Origin: Nitrospira sp.
GTDB lineage: Bacteria > Nitrospirota > Nitrospiria > Nitrospirales > Nitrospiraceae
DNA length: 64,000 nt
Direction: 5' to 3'
Assembly (NCBI GenBank): GCA_020853775.1
Contig: JADYYH010000044.1
Span: 38,457 to 102,456 of the forward strand
Both the position numbers and the translations under genes were made by a program. Numbering within the stretch: position 1 is the first letter of the stretch; every line of letters begins with the position of its first letter. Below are positions 43,782-53,374 of this stretch, piece after piece. The notes below the pieces were generated by a model. It saw nothing but the letters and a program-made list of their open reading frames with translations, did not search any database and was not told the origin of the DNA.

Positions 43782-45499
43782 TACACTTCTTCCAGCAATC
43801 GATCGATTTCCAGCTCCAGCGCGACGGCTGGCACTCCAATCTGCCACTGCTCTAACACCTCGGGATGCAGCTCTCCAAGTAGGCCGATGGCTCGTCCATC
43901 CAGCATGATTCTTCCCGCCCTGCCCTCAAGAAACGACGGGTGTGGGACCGGTTCCAACGTAAAAGAACGGTCCAAATAATAGAGCAGCAAATCCAGGCAG
44001 GAATGGATTTCTGAGAAGTGCGCCCCGGCATGGGCAATGACCGCCCCCAACATCGTGATCGTCCGTGATCCGACATCGGCACGAGCATCGGGAACCGCCA
44101 CTTCACCGACCTCGAACATCCGATGCGGATAGAACGCCCGGCTGGAATTCGTCTCCACCTGCAACAACGACGGGGTGATCCACTGGCGCAGGCAGGAATA
44201 GCTGAGCGACATCACATTATCCACTTCCACGACCTTCGCCCACTCAGTGCCATCCAACCGCATGCGCGTGCAAAAATCCTGATGCGACCCCATGATATTG
44301 GAAATGATTTCCTGGAATTCCATTCCCACCATGAGATGACGAACCCGGTCGGCCATCTGCTCCAACCGCGAAAGCCCTCCCACCGTGAACTGCGACGGCA
44401 TGACCGGAGCAAACCGGGCATAGCCCTGACTGATCGCCACATCCTCCACCACATCCACGGTGTGCAGCAGATCGTTGCGATACGGCGGCAATTGCACGGC
44501 CACCTTGGGTCCGGCTGATTTCACCGTGTAACCATAAGACTTGAGCGCCGTGGTGACTTCTTTGCTGCCCAACGCTTCTCCCAGCGCGGTTTCGATGGCC
44601 TTGAGCGGAATCGTCCGCGGCGCGCCGAAATCGATCGGGGTGTGCCAGCGTTTGCCGAAAGCGGTTTTCACCGGCGACTGAATTTCCACCGGCGCAATGA
44701 CGGCACCGCGATCCGCAAGGTTCGCGGCAAAAATGTTCAATGTCAGCGCAACCATGTGGAGATCGGTCCCCGTCACCTCGACGAACAGGTGATCGTCCCC
44801 CACCTGCACCTCCCCGATCTCACGACTATTGATGATCGGAGGAAACGATAAGACTTGCCCCTTGGCGTCACGTAGGATCGGCAGCCGATCGTGGCCGCTA
44901 ACGATTCCGCCATACTCCACGCCCTTGGGATGCACCATCAGGATCTCGCGCAGCGTCATCACCGTTTCCATGCCCAACGGCGTGAATCGCACGTCATCCG
45001 GCTTGACCAAATCGTACGACACGGGAAAGATAATCGGTGCCAAGCGATAGAGGCCGATGGACACCGTGCGGCGCTTACGCCCGAAAATATCCGCCAACTT
45101 CTCCTGCGTCTGGATCAGCTGTGCCAAACCGGATGCCGTCACGCGATAGCCGATCGCCGTACAAGCCGCCACATAGGGACGCACCTGCTCCAGCCCCGGT
45201 GCCACCACGAGTTTTCCGGCCGCACGTTTCTGCTTCTTGAAAAAGGGATAGGACATGGCCACGCCCTGCTGCTTGGTTCTGATCTGCCGGGCGATTCCTT
45301 CGCAACACCACAAATCCGGTCGGTTGCTGTCCTGCAATTCGATTCGTAATTCACCGGTCTCGGTGTTGTGCCCCTTCAACTCGCCTTTCACCAACATCAG
45401 CCATTGCTCAAGCTGGTCGATCGAAATACGGGACGCCGTTTCGTCCGGCCCGGCAATCAACGCTTCAAGATCGTCTCGTTGGAGGAAAATGGTGGGCAT
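43781..45499 (-). CDS. pheT: Phenylalanyl-tRNA synthetase beta chain, archaeal/eukaryotic type
   Basis: A 572-residue PheT. Bacterial PheT is about 800 residues, with an N-terminal tRNA-binding OB domain and a C-terminal anticodon-binding domain. Here both are missing, as in archaeal and eukaryotic enzymes. The B3/B4 editing region, the B5 segment (VQLPPYRNDLLHTVDVVEDV) and the catalytic-like core are present. With pheS upstream, 12 bases away, it forms an operon inverted relative to rplT. It is clearly of the archaeal/eukaryotic class; transfer is an inference. Confidence 0.93.
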   Translation of the reverse strand: MPTIFLQRDDLEALIAGPDETASRISIDQLEQWLMLVKGELKGHNTETGELRIELQDSNRPDLWCCEGIARQIRTKQQGVAMSYPFFKKQKRAAGKLVVAPGLEQVRPYVAACTAIGYRVTASGLAQLIQTQEKLADIFGRKRRTVSIGLYRLAPIIFPVSYDLVKPDDVRFTPLGMETVMTLREILMVHPKGVEYGGIVSGHDRLPILRDAKGQVLSFPPIINSREIGEVQVGDDHLFVEVTGTDLHMVALTLNIFAANLADRGAVIAPVEIQSPVKTAFGKRWHTPIDFGAPRTIPLKAIETALGEALGSKEVTTALKSYGYTVKSAGPKVAVQLPPYRNDLLHTVDVVEDVAISQGYARFAPVMPSQFTVGGLSRLEQMADRVRHLMVGMEFQEIISNIMGSHQDFCTRMRLDGTEWAKVVEVDNVMSLSYSCLRQWITPSLLQVETNSSRAFYPHRMFEVGEVAVPDARADVGSRTITMLGAVIAHAGAHFSEIHSCLDLLLYYLDRSFTLEPVPHPSFLEGRAGRIMLDGRAIGLLGELHPEVLEQWQIGVPAVALELEIDRLLEEV

Positions 45500-45511
45500 G
45501 ATGTGATGGTC

Positions 45512-47056
45512 CTAAAAACTTCCCCGCATGGTCCGAATGAATTCTAAATCCGCCGAGAAGAGGTCGCGGATGTCATGAATGCCCAACGCCACCATCGCCA
45601 TACGATCCAATCCGAGCCCCCAAGCAATGACCGGCACCGAGACGCCGAGCGGCGTCGTGACCTCAGGCCGGAACAATCCTGCGCCGCCCAGTTCCATCCA
45701 GCCGAGCTTCGGATGGCGCACGTGCATTTCAACCGATGGTTCGGTAAAGGGAAAATAGGCCGGGAGAAATTTTACTTCCTTGGCCTGCGCTACTTCACGG
45801 GCGAACAGATTCAACAATCCCAACAAGGTTCGGAAGGTGATATCCGAACCCAATACGATCCCTTCGACCTGAAAAAAATCGGTCGCATGGGTGGCGTCCA
45901 CCTGGTCGTAGCGAAAACAGCGGGCGATGGAGAAGTATTTTCCCGGCACCGACGGGCTTGTCGCCAGACGGCGCGCAGAGACCGCCGTCCCCTGGCTCCG
46001 CAACACCAACCGCTTCGCTCGCTCCGCATCGAACTGATACCCCCAGCCGGTTGATCCTGCCCCCGCTCCATTTTCGTGGACCTGGGTCACGTTCGTCAGG
46101 TACGGCTCGGCAATGTTCTTGGCATGGGTCGGGTTCTTCACAAAGTACACATCGTGGATATCGCGCGCGGGATGAAACTGCGGCATGAACAACGCGTCCA
46201 TATTCCAAAACTCAGTCTCCACGAGCGTCCCGCGCATTTCCTGGAAGCCCATGCTGACCAGTTTGAGTTTGACGAGATCCAGAAACTCCCGGTAGGGATG
46301 CCGTTTCCCGGCCGCGATCCTCGGGGCCCGCAAACTGATCGTATATTTCCGAAACTGTTTCGTCCGCCAGGCGCCTTCCTTGAGAAGCTCCGGCGTCAAT
46401 TGGGAGACTTCCTCCGCCACGCCATCGCGCGACAGTTGGTCGGCGACCTCTTGGCCAGTTGGCGTCAGCAGAAACGATCGCGTCACCCGCTCATCGACAC
46501 GGAACGGCTCGCGCGCGTTTCCACGTTTGACCGCATGCTGTTGAAGCACGGCTCGGAGCGGTTCCGCAAAGGTCTGCAACTCCCGTTGTCCGCTCCGCAA
46601 TTCCTGCAACAGCGCGCGCATCGCCTCGGCCGTGGGACTATTCCGTCCGGTACTTTCAATACATCCGCCCTGCACAATCAGAATCGCGCCCTCTTTCTTG
46701 AGCGTCCCGACCGCCTTACTGACATCCGATGGTTCAAGCGCTTCTTTGGCCTGGATGTCCTGGATTGTCAGACGTTTTCCAATCTGCCCGGCTTCCCGTG
46801 CCGCCGACAGCACGCGTTCAATCGGCGCGTACTTCTCGAAAAACACCTCACCTACCGGCGTCAACGAGGCGATATACGCAACCGTTTCGGCATGCACGGC
46901 AATCAAGGATTTGGCCAAGAGCCATTCGACGGCCATACTTAACTGCGAGGGCTCCAGCCCGGTGGATTCCGCGAGGTGATCGAGTGTGGAAGGCGATCCG
47001 GGCTGCGGGGCCAATGCCAGCAGCACTTTGCTTTCGAGAGGATGAAGATTATCCAT
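45512..47056 (-). CDS. pheS: Phenylalanyl-tRNA synthetase alpha chain, archaeal/eukaryotic type
   Basis: A 514-residue catalytic subunit; bacterial PheS is about 340. Residues about 1-200 form tandem winged-helix-like domains that are absent from bacterial PheS and typical of archaeal and eukaryotic ones. The class II core follows: motif 2 region ARCFRYDQVDATHATDFFQV, and motif 3 GLGLDRMAMVALGIHDIRDL. It is followed by pheT. rpe lies immediately upstream on the same strand, so it is probably part of the fmt-rsmB-rpe-pheST run. Confidence 0.94.
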   Translation of the reverse strand: MDNLHPLESKVLLALAPQPGSPSTLDHLAESTGLEPSQLSMAVEWLLAKSLIAVHAETVAYIASLTPVGEVFFEKYAPIERVLSAAREAGQIGKRLTIQDIQAKEALEPSDVSKAVGTLKKEGAILIVQGGCIESTGRNSPTAEAMRALLQELRSGQRELQTFAEPLRAVLQQHAVKRGNAREPFRVDERVTRSFLLTPTGQEVADQLSRDGVAEEVSQLTPELLKEGAWRTKQFRKYTISLRAPRIAAGKRHPYREFLDLVKLKLVSMGFQEMRGTLVETEFWNMDALFMPQFHPARDIHDVYFVKNPTHAKNIAEPYLTNVTQVHENGAGAGSTGWGYQFDAERAKRLVLRSQGTAVSARRLATSPSVPGKYFSIARCFRYDQVDATHATDFFQVEGIVLGSDITFRTLLGLLNLFAREVAQAKEVKFLPAYFPFTEPSVEMHVRHPKLGWMELGGAGLFRPEVTTPLGVSVPVIAWGLGLDRMAMVALGIHDIRDLFSADLEFIRTMRGSF

Positions 47057-47083
47057 GAATGACGGTGCGGGCAGATGCCTCTT

Positions 47084-47791
47084 CTATCGTTGGGCAGCCA
47101 TACTGTTACCGGTCCGTGGCGGTGCGACACGACCGGCTCTGAGCGCCGTAATGGCCGCGGCATAATTGTGCTCGGAAAAGACCGCGGATCCCGCCACCAA
47201 CACGTCGGCCCCGGCTGCGAGAATGGACTCCGCATTGTCTGGCTTCACGCCCCCGTCCACCTCCAGGAGCGCCTTGCTCTGAGTGCGATCGATCAGTGCC
47301 CTGACCTCGGCAATCTTGTGCAACGACGAGGGAATAAATTTTTGCCCGCCGAAACCCGGATTCACGGACATGATCAGGATCAGATCCGCATCGCGAACGA
47401 TTTCCGACAGGGTGGCAGCCGGCGTAGCGGGATTCAACGTAACCCCGGCCTTCACGCCACGTTCTTTGATCAACTGCACCGTCCGATGCAGATGCGGACA
47501 CGTCTCCACATGAACGGTGAGATAGTTCGCACCGGCTTCGGCAAACTCCCCGATGAACGCATCCGGATTGGTCATCATCAAATGCACGTCCAACGGCAGG
47601 CTGGTCACTTTTCTCAAGGCTTCAACGACCGGGGGCCCGATCGTCAGGTTCGGCACGAAGTGACCATCCATCACATCGACATGCAACCAGTCAGCTCCCG
47701 CCGCTTCAACCTTGGCGACCTCTTCGGCCAGGCGCGCAAAATCCGCCGACAGAATGGATGGCGCGATACGGACGGTCCTGCCGGCCATCAC
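47084..47791 (-). CDS. rpe: Ribulose-phosphate 3-epimerase
   Basis: Interconverts ribulose-5-phosphate and xylulose-5-phosphate. TIM-barrel motifs are SILSADFARLAEEV, HVDVMDGHFVPNLTIGP, HLMMTNPD, MSVNPGFGGQKFIP and VDGGVKPDNA. The length, 235 residues, is normal. It overlaps rsmB by four bases. Confidence 0.96.
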   Translation of the reverse strand: MMAGRTVRIAPSILSADFARLAEEVAKVEAAGADWLHVDVMDGHFVPNLTIGPPVVEALRKVTSLPLDVHLMMTNPDAFIGEFAEAGANYLTVHVETCPHLHRTVQLIKERGVKAGVTLNPATPAATLSEIVRDADLILIMSVNPGFGGQKFIPSSLHKIAEVRALIDRTQSKALLEVDGGVKPDNAESILAAGADVLVAGSAVFSEHNYAAAITALRAGRVAPPRTGNSMAAQR

Positions 47792-49227
47792 TCAACCCTC
47801 CGTAGACGGGCAGCAAAAAACGCATCCATGTGATTCCTATTGGCCATCGTAGACAGGTCCCCTCGAGGGGTCAGGAACGGCAGACCGGCTGGGGGCAACC
47901 AAGGCGCGATCGAGTCGCGCTGAAATTCACGATGAGACTGACAGAACTCGTTGATAACCGACTCAGTTTCTTCCGGCTCAATCGAGCACGTACTATAGAC
48001 CAACACTCCACCAGGCCGCAAGAGACGACTCGTCGCGGCGAGCAGTTCCAGCTGCACCTGACGATGGTGCGCGATGCTGTCCGGCGTCTTGTACCACTTG
48101 GCTTCGGGATGCCTCCGCAGCACGCCGAGACCGCTGCAGGGCGCATCGAGTAATACCCGGTCGAACGGGCGCGACCACACATCGGGCAGCGAAGGAACAA
48201 TCACCGGTTCTCTCGGCCCGGCCTCAGCCTCCGTCAGTCGACGCATATCACCCACGATCGGTGTGACGATCCTCACACCGAGGCGGCGACAATTCTCCAT
48301 CACGAGATCCAGCCGGGAAGCAGCCCGATCCACGGCGATGATTTCGCCGCGATTCTCCATAAGCGCCGCGATATGCGTCGCCTTGCCGCCGGGCGCCGCG
48401 CAGGCATCCAGCACACGGTGGCCGGGCTGCGCATCCAACAATAACGGCACGAGCTGTCCCGCCTCATCCTCGACATAAAAATGTCCTGCCGCGTATCCAG
48501 GCAGATCTGCGACGGCACCAGTGCGACCGAGTTGAATGCCGGCCTCGCTGATCGACGTGGGCTCGGCCTCCACCTGCGCCGCGCGCAAGTCGGCCAAGAG
48601 TGTCGCTCTGGCGGTTCGTAGCCGGTTCACACGAAGTGTCAGCGGAGGAATCTCCACCGAGGCCCTGCACAAGACTTCGGCTCGCTCTGCCCCCCACTGT
48701 CGACACCAGCACTCCACGAGCCACGTCGGGCATGAGTACCGGACCGCCAGAGCCTCGATGGGATCCTTCGCGAGATCCGGCCATTCCGGAGGCGATGTTC
48801 GCAGCATGGCACGCAGCACCGCATTGACGTATCCGCTCCAATCCCTTCCCAATCGATGGCGCAGCTGTTTCGTCATCTGCACGGATTCGTTCACTGCTGC
48901 TGAGGCCGGCACTCGATCCAAGTACAACATTTGATACGCGCCCAGGCGCAACATGGTTTGCACGAGAATAGGAAGTTTGGCGATCCGCTGATCGGACAAG
49001 AGGCCTAGCCTCCAATCAAGCGTCGCGCGATACCGCAACACACCCCGCACGAGTTCAACCATGAAGGCCCGATCACGGAGATCCAATCCGGCCCTGGCAG
49101 AAACCTGATCGAACAACTCATCCCCCAGCATGCCGACCTTATCGATCGTCAGCAGAGCTTTCACGGCAGCATGCCGCGCTGGAGATGGGGTGGGACCCGG
49201 TGACACTGGTTGCCGATCAGTCCCCAT
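47788..49227 (-). CDS. rsmB: 16S rRNA (cytosine967-C5)-methyltransferase
   Basis: Methylates C967 of 16S rRNA. An N-terminal NusB-like RNA-binding domain (residues about 15-150) precedes the SAM domain with LDACAAPGGKATHIA. The two catalytic cysteines are in DAPCSGLGVLRR and STCSIEPEE. At 479 residues it is slightly longer than E. coli RsmB (429). It is downstream of fmt and overlaps rpe, the common fmt-rsmB-rpe order. Confidence 0.94.
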   Translation of the reverse strand: MGTDRQPVSPGPTPSPARHAAVKALLTIDKVGMLGDELFDQVSARAGLDLRDRAFMVELVRGVLRYRATLDWRLGLLSDQRIAKLPILVQTMLRLGAYQMLYLDRVPASAAVNESVQMTKQLRHRLGRDWSGYVNAVLRAMLRTSPPEWPDLAKDPIEALAVRYSCPTWLVECWCRQWGAERAEVLCRASVEIPPLTLRVNRLRTARATLLADLRAAQVEAEPTSISEAGIQLGRTGAVADLPGYAAGHFYVEDEAGQLVPLLLDAQPGHRVLDACAAPGGKATHIAALMENRGEIIAVDRAASRLDLVMENCRRLGVRIVTPIVGDMRRLTEAEAGPREPVIVPSLPDVWSRPFDRVLLDAPCSGLGVLRRHPEAKWYKTPDSIAHHRQVQLELLAATSRLLRPGGVLVYSTCSIEPEETESVINEFCQSHREFQRDSIAPWLPPAGLPFLTPRGDLSTMANRNHMDAFFAARLRRVE

Positions 49228-49288
49228 ATGCGGAATGAATGATCATCGTAGGAAGGTCGTTCATGGAATAGACGTGACCGGATCGCGA

Positions 49289-50239
49289 TCAGCCCTGGGC
49301 TGGCGGAACAGCCTGCAGGGTGAGACCCTCAGCAATACGATGGCCTGCCAGGTATTGCGCCATCGTCATGCGGCGACTATTGGATGGTTGGATGTCAAGA
49401 ATCTGGATCGTCCCGCCGCCGGTCGCGACATCGACCCGGTCTTTGGTCACCTTTGTCACAGTCCCGGGAGCCGCTCCCTGAAACTGCTCGCCGATAGAGA
49501 CCCGGCACAGGGTCCACCGTTCACCGTTCGCATAGGTGTAGGCGCCGGGCCAGGGGGAGAGCCCGCGCACACGGTTCGCGATATCCGTGGCCGGCAGGGT
49601 CCAATCGATCAGCCCGTCTTCCTTTTTGAGCAACGGCGCCATGGTTGCCTGCGCATCATCCTGTCGTTCCGGCATGAGCGTCCCCGCCTTGAGGCGGCGC
49701 AAGGTCTCGACCAACAACCGTCCGCCCACATCAGCAAGTCGAGGGGCCAGTGTGCCGGCGGTATCGTCAGGACGGATGTCCACGGTCTCGCGCAGCAGCA
49801 TATCGCCCGTGTCCATGCCTTCGGCCATGAACATGGTCGTGATGCCGGTTACCCGCTCGCCCCTGATAATGGCCCATTGAACCGGGCCCGCCCCTCGATA
49901 CTTCGGCAGGAGCGATCCATGCACATTGATACAACCTCGGGGCGGCAGGGTAAGAATCACCGGCGGCAGAATGCGGCCGAAGGCGGTGACGGCAATAAGA
50001 TCGGGCTTCCACTCGCGCAACGCGTCCAGAAACGCCGGATCCTTCATCTTCAGAGGCTGGAGCACCGGAATGCCCTCGCGCTGGCAGACGACTTTCACGG
50101 AAGAAGGAATGACCTCCTGCCCGCGGCCCTTCGGGCGATCCGGCTGCGTCACCACCCCAACGACCTGGTCATCGGACTTCAGCAACGCTTCCAATGAAGG
50201 CACGGCGAAGTCGGGTGTTCCCATGAATACGATACGCAT
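49289..50239 (-). CDS. fmt: Methionyl-tRNA formyltransferase
   Basis: Formylates Met-tRNAfMet for initiation. The N-terminal domain starts MRIVFMGTPDFAVPSLEAL and has the active-site CINVHGSLLPKYRGAGP and the asparagine-histidine-aspartate set including GMDTGDML. The C-terminal OB-like tRNA-binding domain follows. The length, 316 residues, is typical. It is divergent from its substrate, the initiator tRNA at 50327. No def gene is visible beside it. Confidence 0.96.
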   Translation of the reverse strand: MRIVFMGTPDFAVPSLEALLKSDDQVVGVVTQPDRPKGRGQEVIPSSVKVVCQREGIPVLQPLKMKDPAFLDALREWKPDLIAVTAFGRILPPVILTLPPRGCINVHGSLLPKYRGAGPVQWAIIRGERVTGITTMFMAEGMDTGDMLLRETVDIRPDDTAGTLAPRLADVGGRLLVETLRRLKAGTLMPERQDDAQATMAPLLKKEDGLIDWTLPATDIANRVRGLSPWPGAYTYANGERWTLCRVSIGEQFQGAAPGTVTKVTKDRVDVATGGGTIQILDIQPSNSRRMTMAQYLAGHRIAEGLTLQAVPPAQG

Positions 50240-50291
50240 GCTCAGGCTTTATCATTCTCCCCTCGCGAATGCAATTCTCGTCGCGGCTTCC

Positions 50292-50321
50292 TTGACTCTC
50301 GTTTCGCACGCCTGTTAGTAT
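50292..50321 (+). promoter_or_regulatory. Promoter of the initiator tRNA gene
   Basis: TTGACT (50292-50297), a 17- or 18-base spacer, and TTAGTA/TAGTAT at 50315-50321. The predicted start of transcription falls at about 50327, the first base of the mature tRNA, so little or no 5' leader is expected. It resembles the tRNA-Val promoter at 40415. Confidence 0.6.
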
Positions 50322-50326
50322 CCGGT

Positions 50327-50403
<77 letters not shown>

Positions 50404-50527
50404 ACCTTTCCCACTTCTCGTTCAAACACTTAGAGCAGTTTCAGCACCGACCTCGACACCGGTATGGGACGAGGGCATACCTATGCCAAATAGCGATCAA
50501 ATAGCGGAATGCTTGGGGAGGCGTGCG

Positions 50528-51385
50528 CTATGCCATCGTGCGATGGTCCGGATGCTTTACCGCACGTATGCCGATGACGAGTTCATAGTCACGATCCCAA
50601 TGATCTAACTCGGCGGTGGTGAGCTCTGTGGAGTGGAGCCCATGTAGACTGGCCAGGGAGGCCAGCACATTGCCGTACGTCGTAACCGTAATGTCCTCCG
50701 CCCGGAACACTTGCTCAAAAAGTCGCCTGGCGGAGAGCGACGTGAACCGCCAAAACTCGCCCCAATTGTCCATATCGTACCGGGCAATCTGACTGATCCC
50801 GGGCACGATCACCAATAACACTCCTCCTGGGCACAAGATGCGCTCGAGTGTTGTGAGCGCCGCTGGAACATCAAAAATAAACTGCAGGGTGAACGTCAGA
50901 ATAGCGCAATCGTAACTGTTTGATGGAATGTGTTTGGCATCCGTGAGATCCGCCTGGATCGTGGTCCCATCCATGCCTGGATTCACGTGGAGAATATCGG
51001 AGGTGGTGACTCTCTCGCCGCCGAATTGCCGGGTATAGCGATCGTCGCCGATTTCCAACACGCGGCCGCGAATATCCGCCTGGTGTGCGGGCAGAAAACG
51101 GTCTTCGGTATAGTAACGATCGATGGGGCGCCCTGACTGCCAACCGAAATCACGTCGAATCGGATGAACGCGCCGGAGAGAGTTTCCCCATCTCCAGTCA
51201 AGCCCCACGCCGCTGAGTTCGTGCAGCAAGGTCACTCGCGCCTGCTGGTAGCACTCGTCTCCCATGAGTCGCCGCACGAGTGATTTCATCGGCCATGCCA
51301 GCGCAGAGATCAGCTGACTTCGAATCGACCAACGTCCCTTGCCGGGCGGTTCATTGCGGGGCTGTGAGAACGAGCTGTCAGGCAA
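50528..51385 (-). CDS. SAM-dependent methyltransferase, class I
   Basis: A 285-residue protein with a Rossmann methyltransferase core: GRVLEIGDDRYTR (SAM motif I), LTDAKHIPSNSYDCAIL, and the post-motif ILCPGGVLLVIVPG. It fits the type 11 methyltransferase family often found with glycan synthesis genes. The glycine loop GDDR is less standard than GxGxG. The substrate is unknown. The stop and an upstream gap isolate it from neighbours. Confidence 0.75.
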   Translation of the reverse strand: MPDSSFSQPRNEPPGKGRWSIRSQLISALAWPMKSLVRRLMGDECYQQARVTLLHELSGVGLDWRWGNSLRRVHPIRRDFGWQSGRPIDRYYTEDRFLPAHQADIRGRVLEIGDDRYTRQFGGERVTTSDILHVNPGMDGTTIQADLTDAKHIPSNSYDCAILTFTLQFIFDVPAALTTLERILCPGGVLLVIVPGISQIARYDMDNWGEFWRFTSLSARRLFEQVFRAEDITVTTYGNVLASLASLHGLHSTELTTAELDHWDRDYELVIGIRAVKHPDHRTMA

Positions 51386-52016
51386 GAATGGCTCCTCAAA
51401 AACGGGCCGTCTTGGATGACCCCCCTGTGCGAGGTTACATCAGGCCCTGTTCTCGACTGTGACCACTAACTGCGACACATGCGGCAAGGCGCCGAATCCA
51501 CACGATGCGGTTGCGTGACACGTCTCCAAAGAGTGCGGAGGAATGACGGAGCAGTAGCCGATGCTGAAGAAGTGACGTCACAACGGATGGCTTCTCGCCT
51601 ATTGTAGCCGAGGAAAGTTCTTGTTCTACTAGGCAAAACCCGATGTCGACGAGAAAGCCTTCCACAATTCTGACAGTAGATATAAGTATATACGGATTTA
51701 CTCCAGAGGAAGCAATAAAGATTTCACACCCCTCCCCTCCATCCCACACCACTCGATCAATGAACTACGGCATATACTTAGTCTCACGTATCCGATGACT
51801 GGAGGGGCTCTCGACAGGTTACACCATGCGGACAAGAAGATGCGCGAGCCGCTCGGCGATATCCGCGCATCGACTGTTTCAGGTCCCGATGTTGCTTGGA
51901 GGCTGACCGTGGGTCGTAGAAGAACGGCCACAGGCCGACCTTACGGTTCGGCCCGTTCCGTCGAACGAACTTCTCGGGGGCAGGAATCGTACACGCTGAA
52001 TCTGTCTCTGCTCTCG
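51386..52016. other. Intergenic region, 631 bases, no gene seen
   Basis: A comparatively A/T-rich stretch (for example around 51660-51720) between the methyltransferase and the transglycosylase. Short frames on the minus strand (51435-51752, 51698-51931) overlap one another, lack good ribosome sites and show no motif. It probably holds the promoter of the methyltransferase gene. Confidence 0.55.
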
Positions 52017-52790
52017 TTATCGTTTCGCAGCCGGCCGGGCATTGCGAAGATCGACGGGAACCGACATGGGCTCCAACTGCACACGCTTATGATGCATGGC
52101 CAGCCACACGGCTGTTCCGGGAGTCGCCTGGTAATTTCCCCGGAAACTTTTGTAGTAACTCATCACTTTCCGGACATAGTCGCGAGTTTCGGGATAGGGC
52201 GGAATGGCGTGATACCGCTCCACCCGTCGTTCGCCGGCATTATAGGCCGCGACAGCCAGCCGTATATTGCCGTTGAACCGATCCAGCAACTACCGCAGAT
52301 GACGCGCGCCACCGCGAATGTTGTCGCCGGTATCATACAGGTTGTGCACCCCATGACGAATGGCCGTTTCGGGAATCAACTGCATGAGCCCCACCGCTCC
52401 AGCTCGCGAAATGACGGTGGGATTAAAATCCGACTCTGCCTTAATCACTGCGAGCAGCAAGGCAGGATGCAAGTGGAACTGCCAGGCATAGCGCTCGACA
52501 GCCGCTTCTACTTCCTCGACAGATGTTCGATGCGCTAACCGACTCCGCTGCAAATCCGCCGGACGAAAGCGGCCGCCTGTGAAGACATTCGTCATTTCGA
52601 ATGCGCCGTTCGATCCCACATCCCCGTACATGTCGCTTTCCCCGGAGGCGGAATCTCCCACCACCAACACACCGGCGATCACCACGGGAAGCGCCCAGGA
52701 GACGGATGCCTGCGCCTCTCCATCAAGCCGATATGCAAGAGGAGATACGCGTTGAAAAAGCTCCTCGTTCCGAGCGGATTGGTGGGCCAT
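52017..52790 (-). pseudogene. Lytic transglycosylase (SLT) gene with an in-frame amber codon
   Basis: The frame begins at MAHQSARN (52790), passes a membrane segment (VSWALPVVIAGVLVVG) and enters a transglycosylase SLT domain with the catalytic glutamate in IKAESDFNP and the GLMQLIPETA motif. A TAG at 52290-52292 interrupts it after GGARHLR. The same frame continues with [20 protein letters not shown], the end of the SLT domain, and finishes at 52017. Intact homologues read through this point (for example R-x-LLDRFNG). One base change would explain it; otherwise a sequencing error or readthrough. Confidence 0.8.
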
Positions 52791-53374
52791 AGGTCTCTCC
52801 CCTTCCCCGCAGTCTCTGTGCGCAGGGAACCGCGTTGTGAACCAGGCCTTCTTCCGCAGAATTCATGCCACCGCCCCGGCCCGTACAAAACTGGTCACAG
52901 TCAATATCATCAGGAGGTTAGAGAAAGGGATCTGAAGGCCGATTGCGACTGCGTACGACAGAAGTTTGAGACAAGCCAATTTGGGGCCATCCGCTGGCCG
53001 TAATTTGGTGATCAACTCGTTGTTGTCGGTTAGCGGTGACCTGTGAGGTTGCTGGTATGCCGGAGGGGCCGATCGAGCATATCACCGCGGCACGAACCTC
53101 TGCCTGAACGCAATGACCACGCGAGGAAGCAGGCTCTTGTTTGAAGGTTCGAATCGACATGCTAGAATCCCGTTCAAGCCGGTCCTTCCCATTCAGGAAA
53201 TCGTGAGTCGGGAGACATGCTCGCACCGACTCCACACTAGGCTTGCCACTCACGCATGATACGTAGGACCCTGCAGGCATTCATGGCTGATCGGTGCGCG
53301 AAGGTCTGTTCACCGCAACGTTCTTCACGCCGGTCCGTGAAATCCAGCCATGATTGGAACGTGAGCGCGGCCAT
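52791..53374. other. Intergenic region, 584 bases, no gene seen
   Basis: Divergent region between the transglycosylase remnant and the response regulator gene. A 120-codon minus-strand frame (52918-53280) has no ribosome site or recognisable domain. It is expected to contain the two promoters. Confidence 0.5.

Noticed and set aside
46076..46942. A 288-codon plus-strand frame across pheS
   Set aside because: Antisense to the conserved PheS catalytic and N-terminal domains; composition is a shadow of the real gene.
51795..52538. A 247-codon plus-strand frame opposite the lytic transglycosylase
   Set aside because: The minus strand shows the transglycosylase motifs on both sides of the amber codon, so the plus-strand frame is treated as a shadow.
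53130..53180. Possible tRNA-like T-arm (GGTTCGAATC) near 53140
   Set aside because: No matching acceptor, D or anticodon stems could be drawn around it.
52918..53280. A 120-codon minus-strand frame in the gap before the response regulator
   Set aside because: No ribosome site, no domain, and Ser/Arg-rich composition typical of chance frames.
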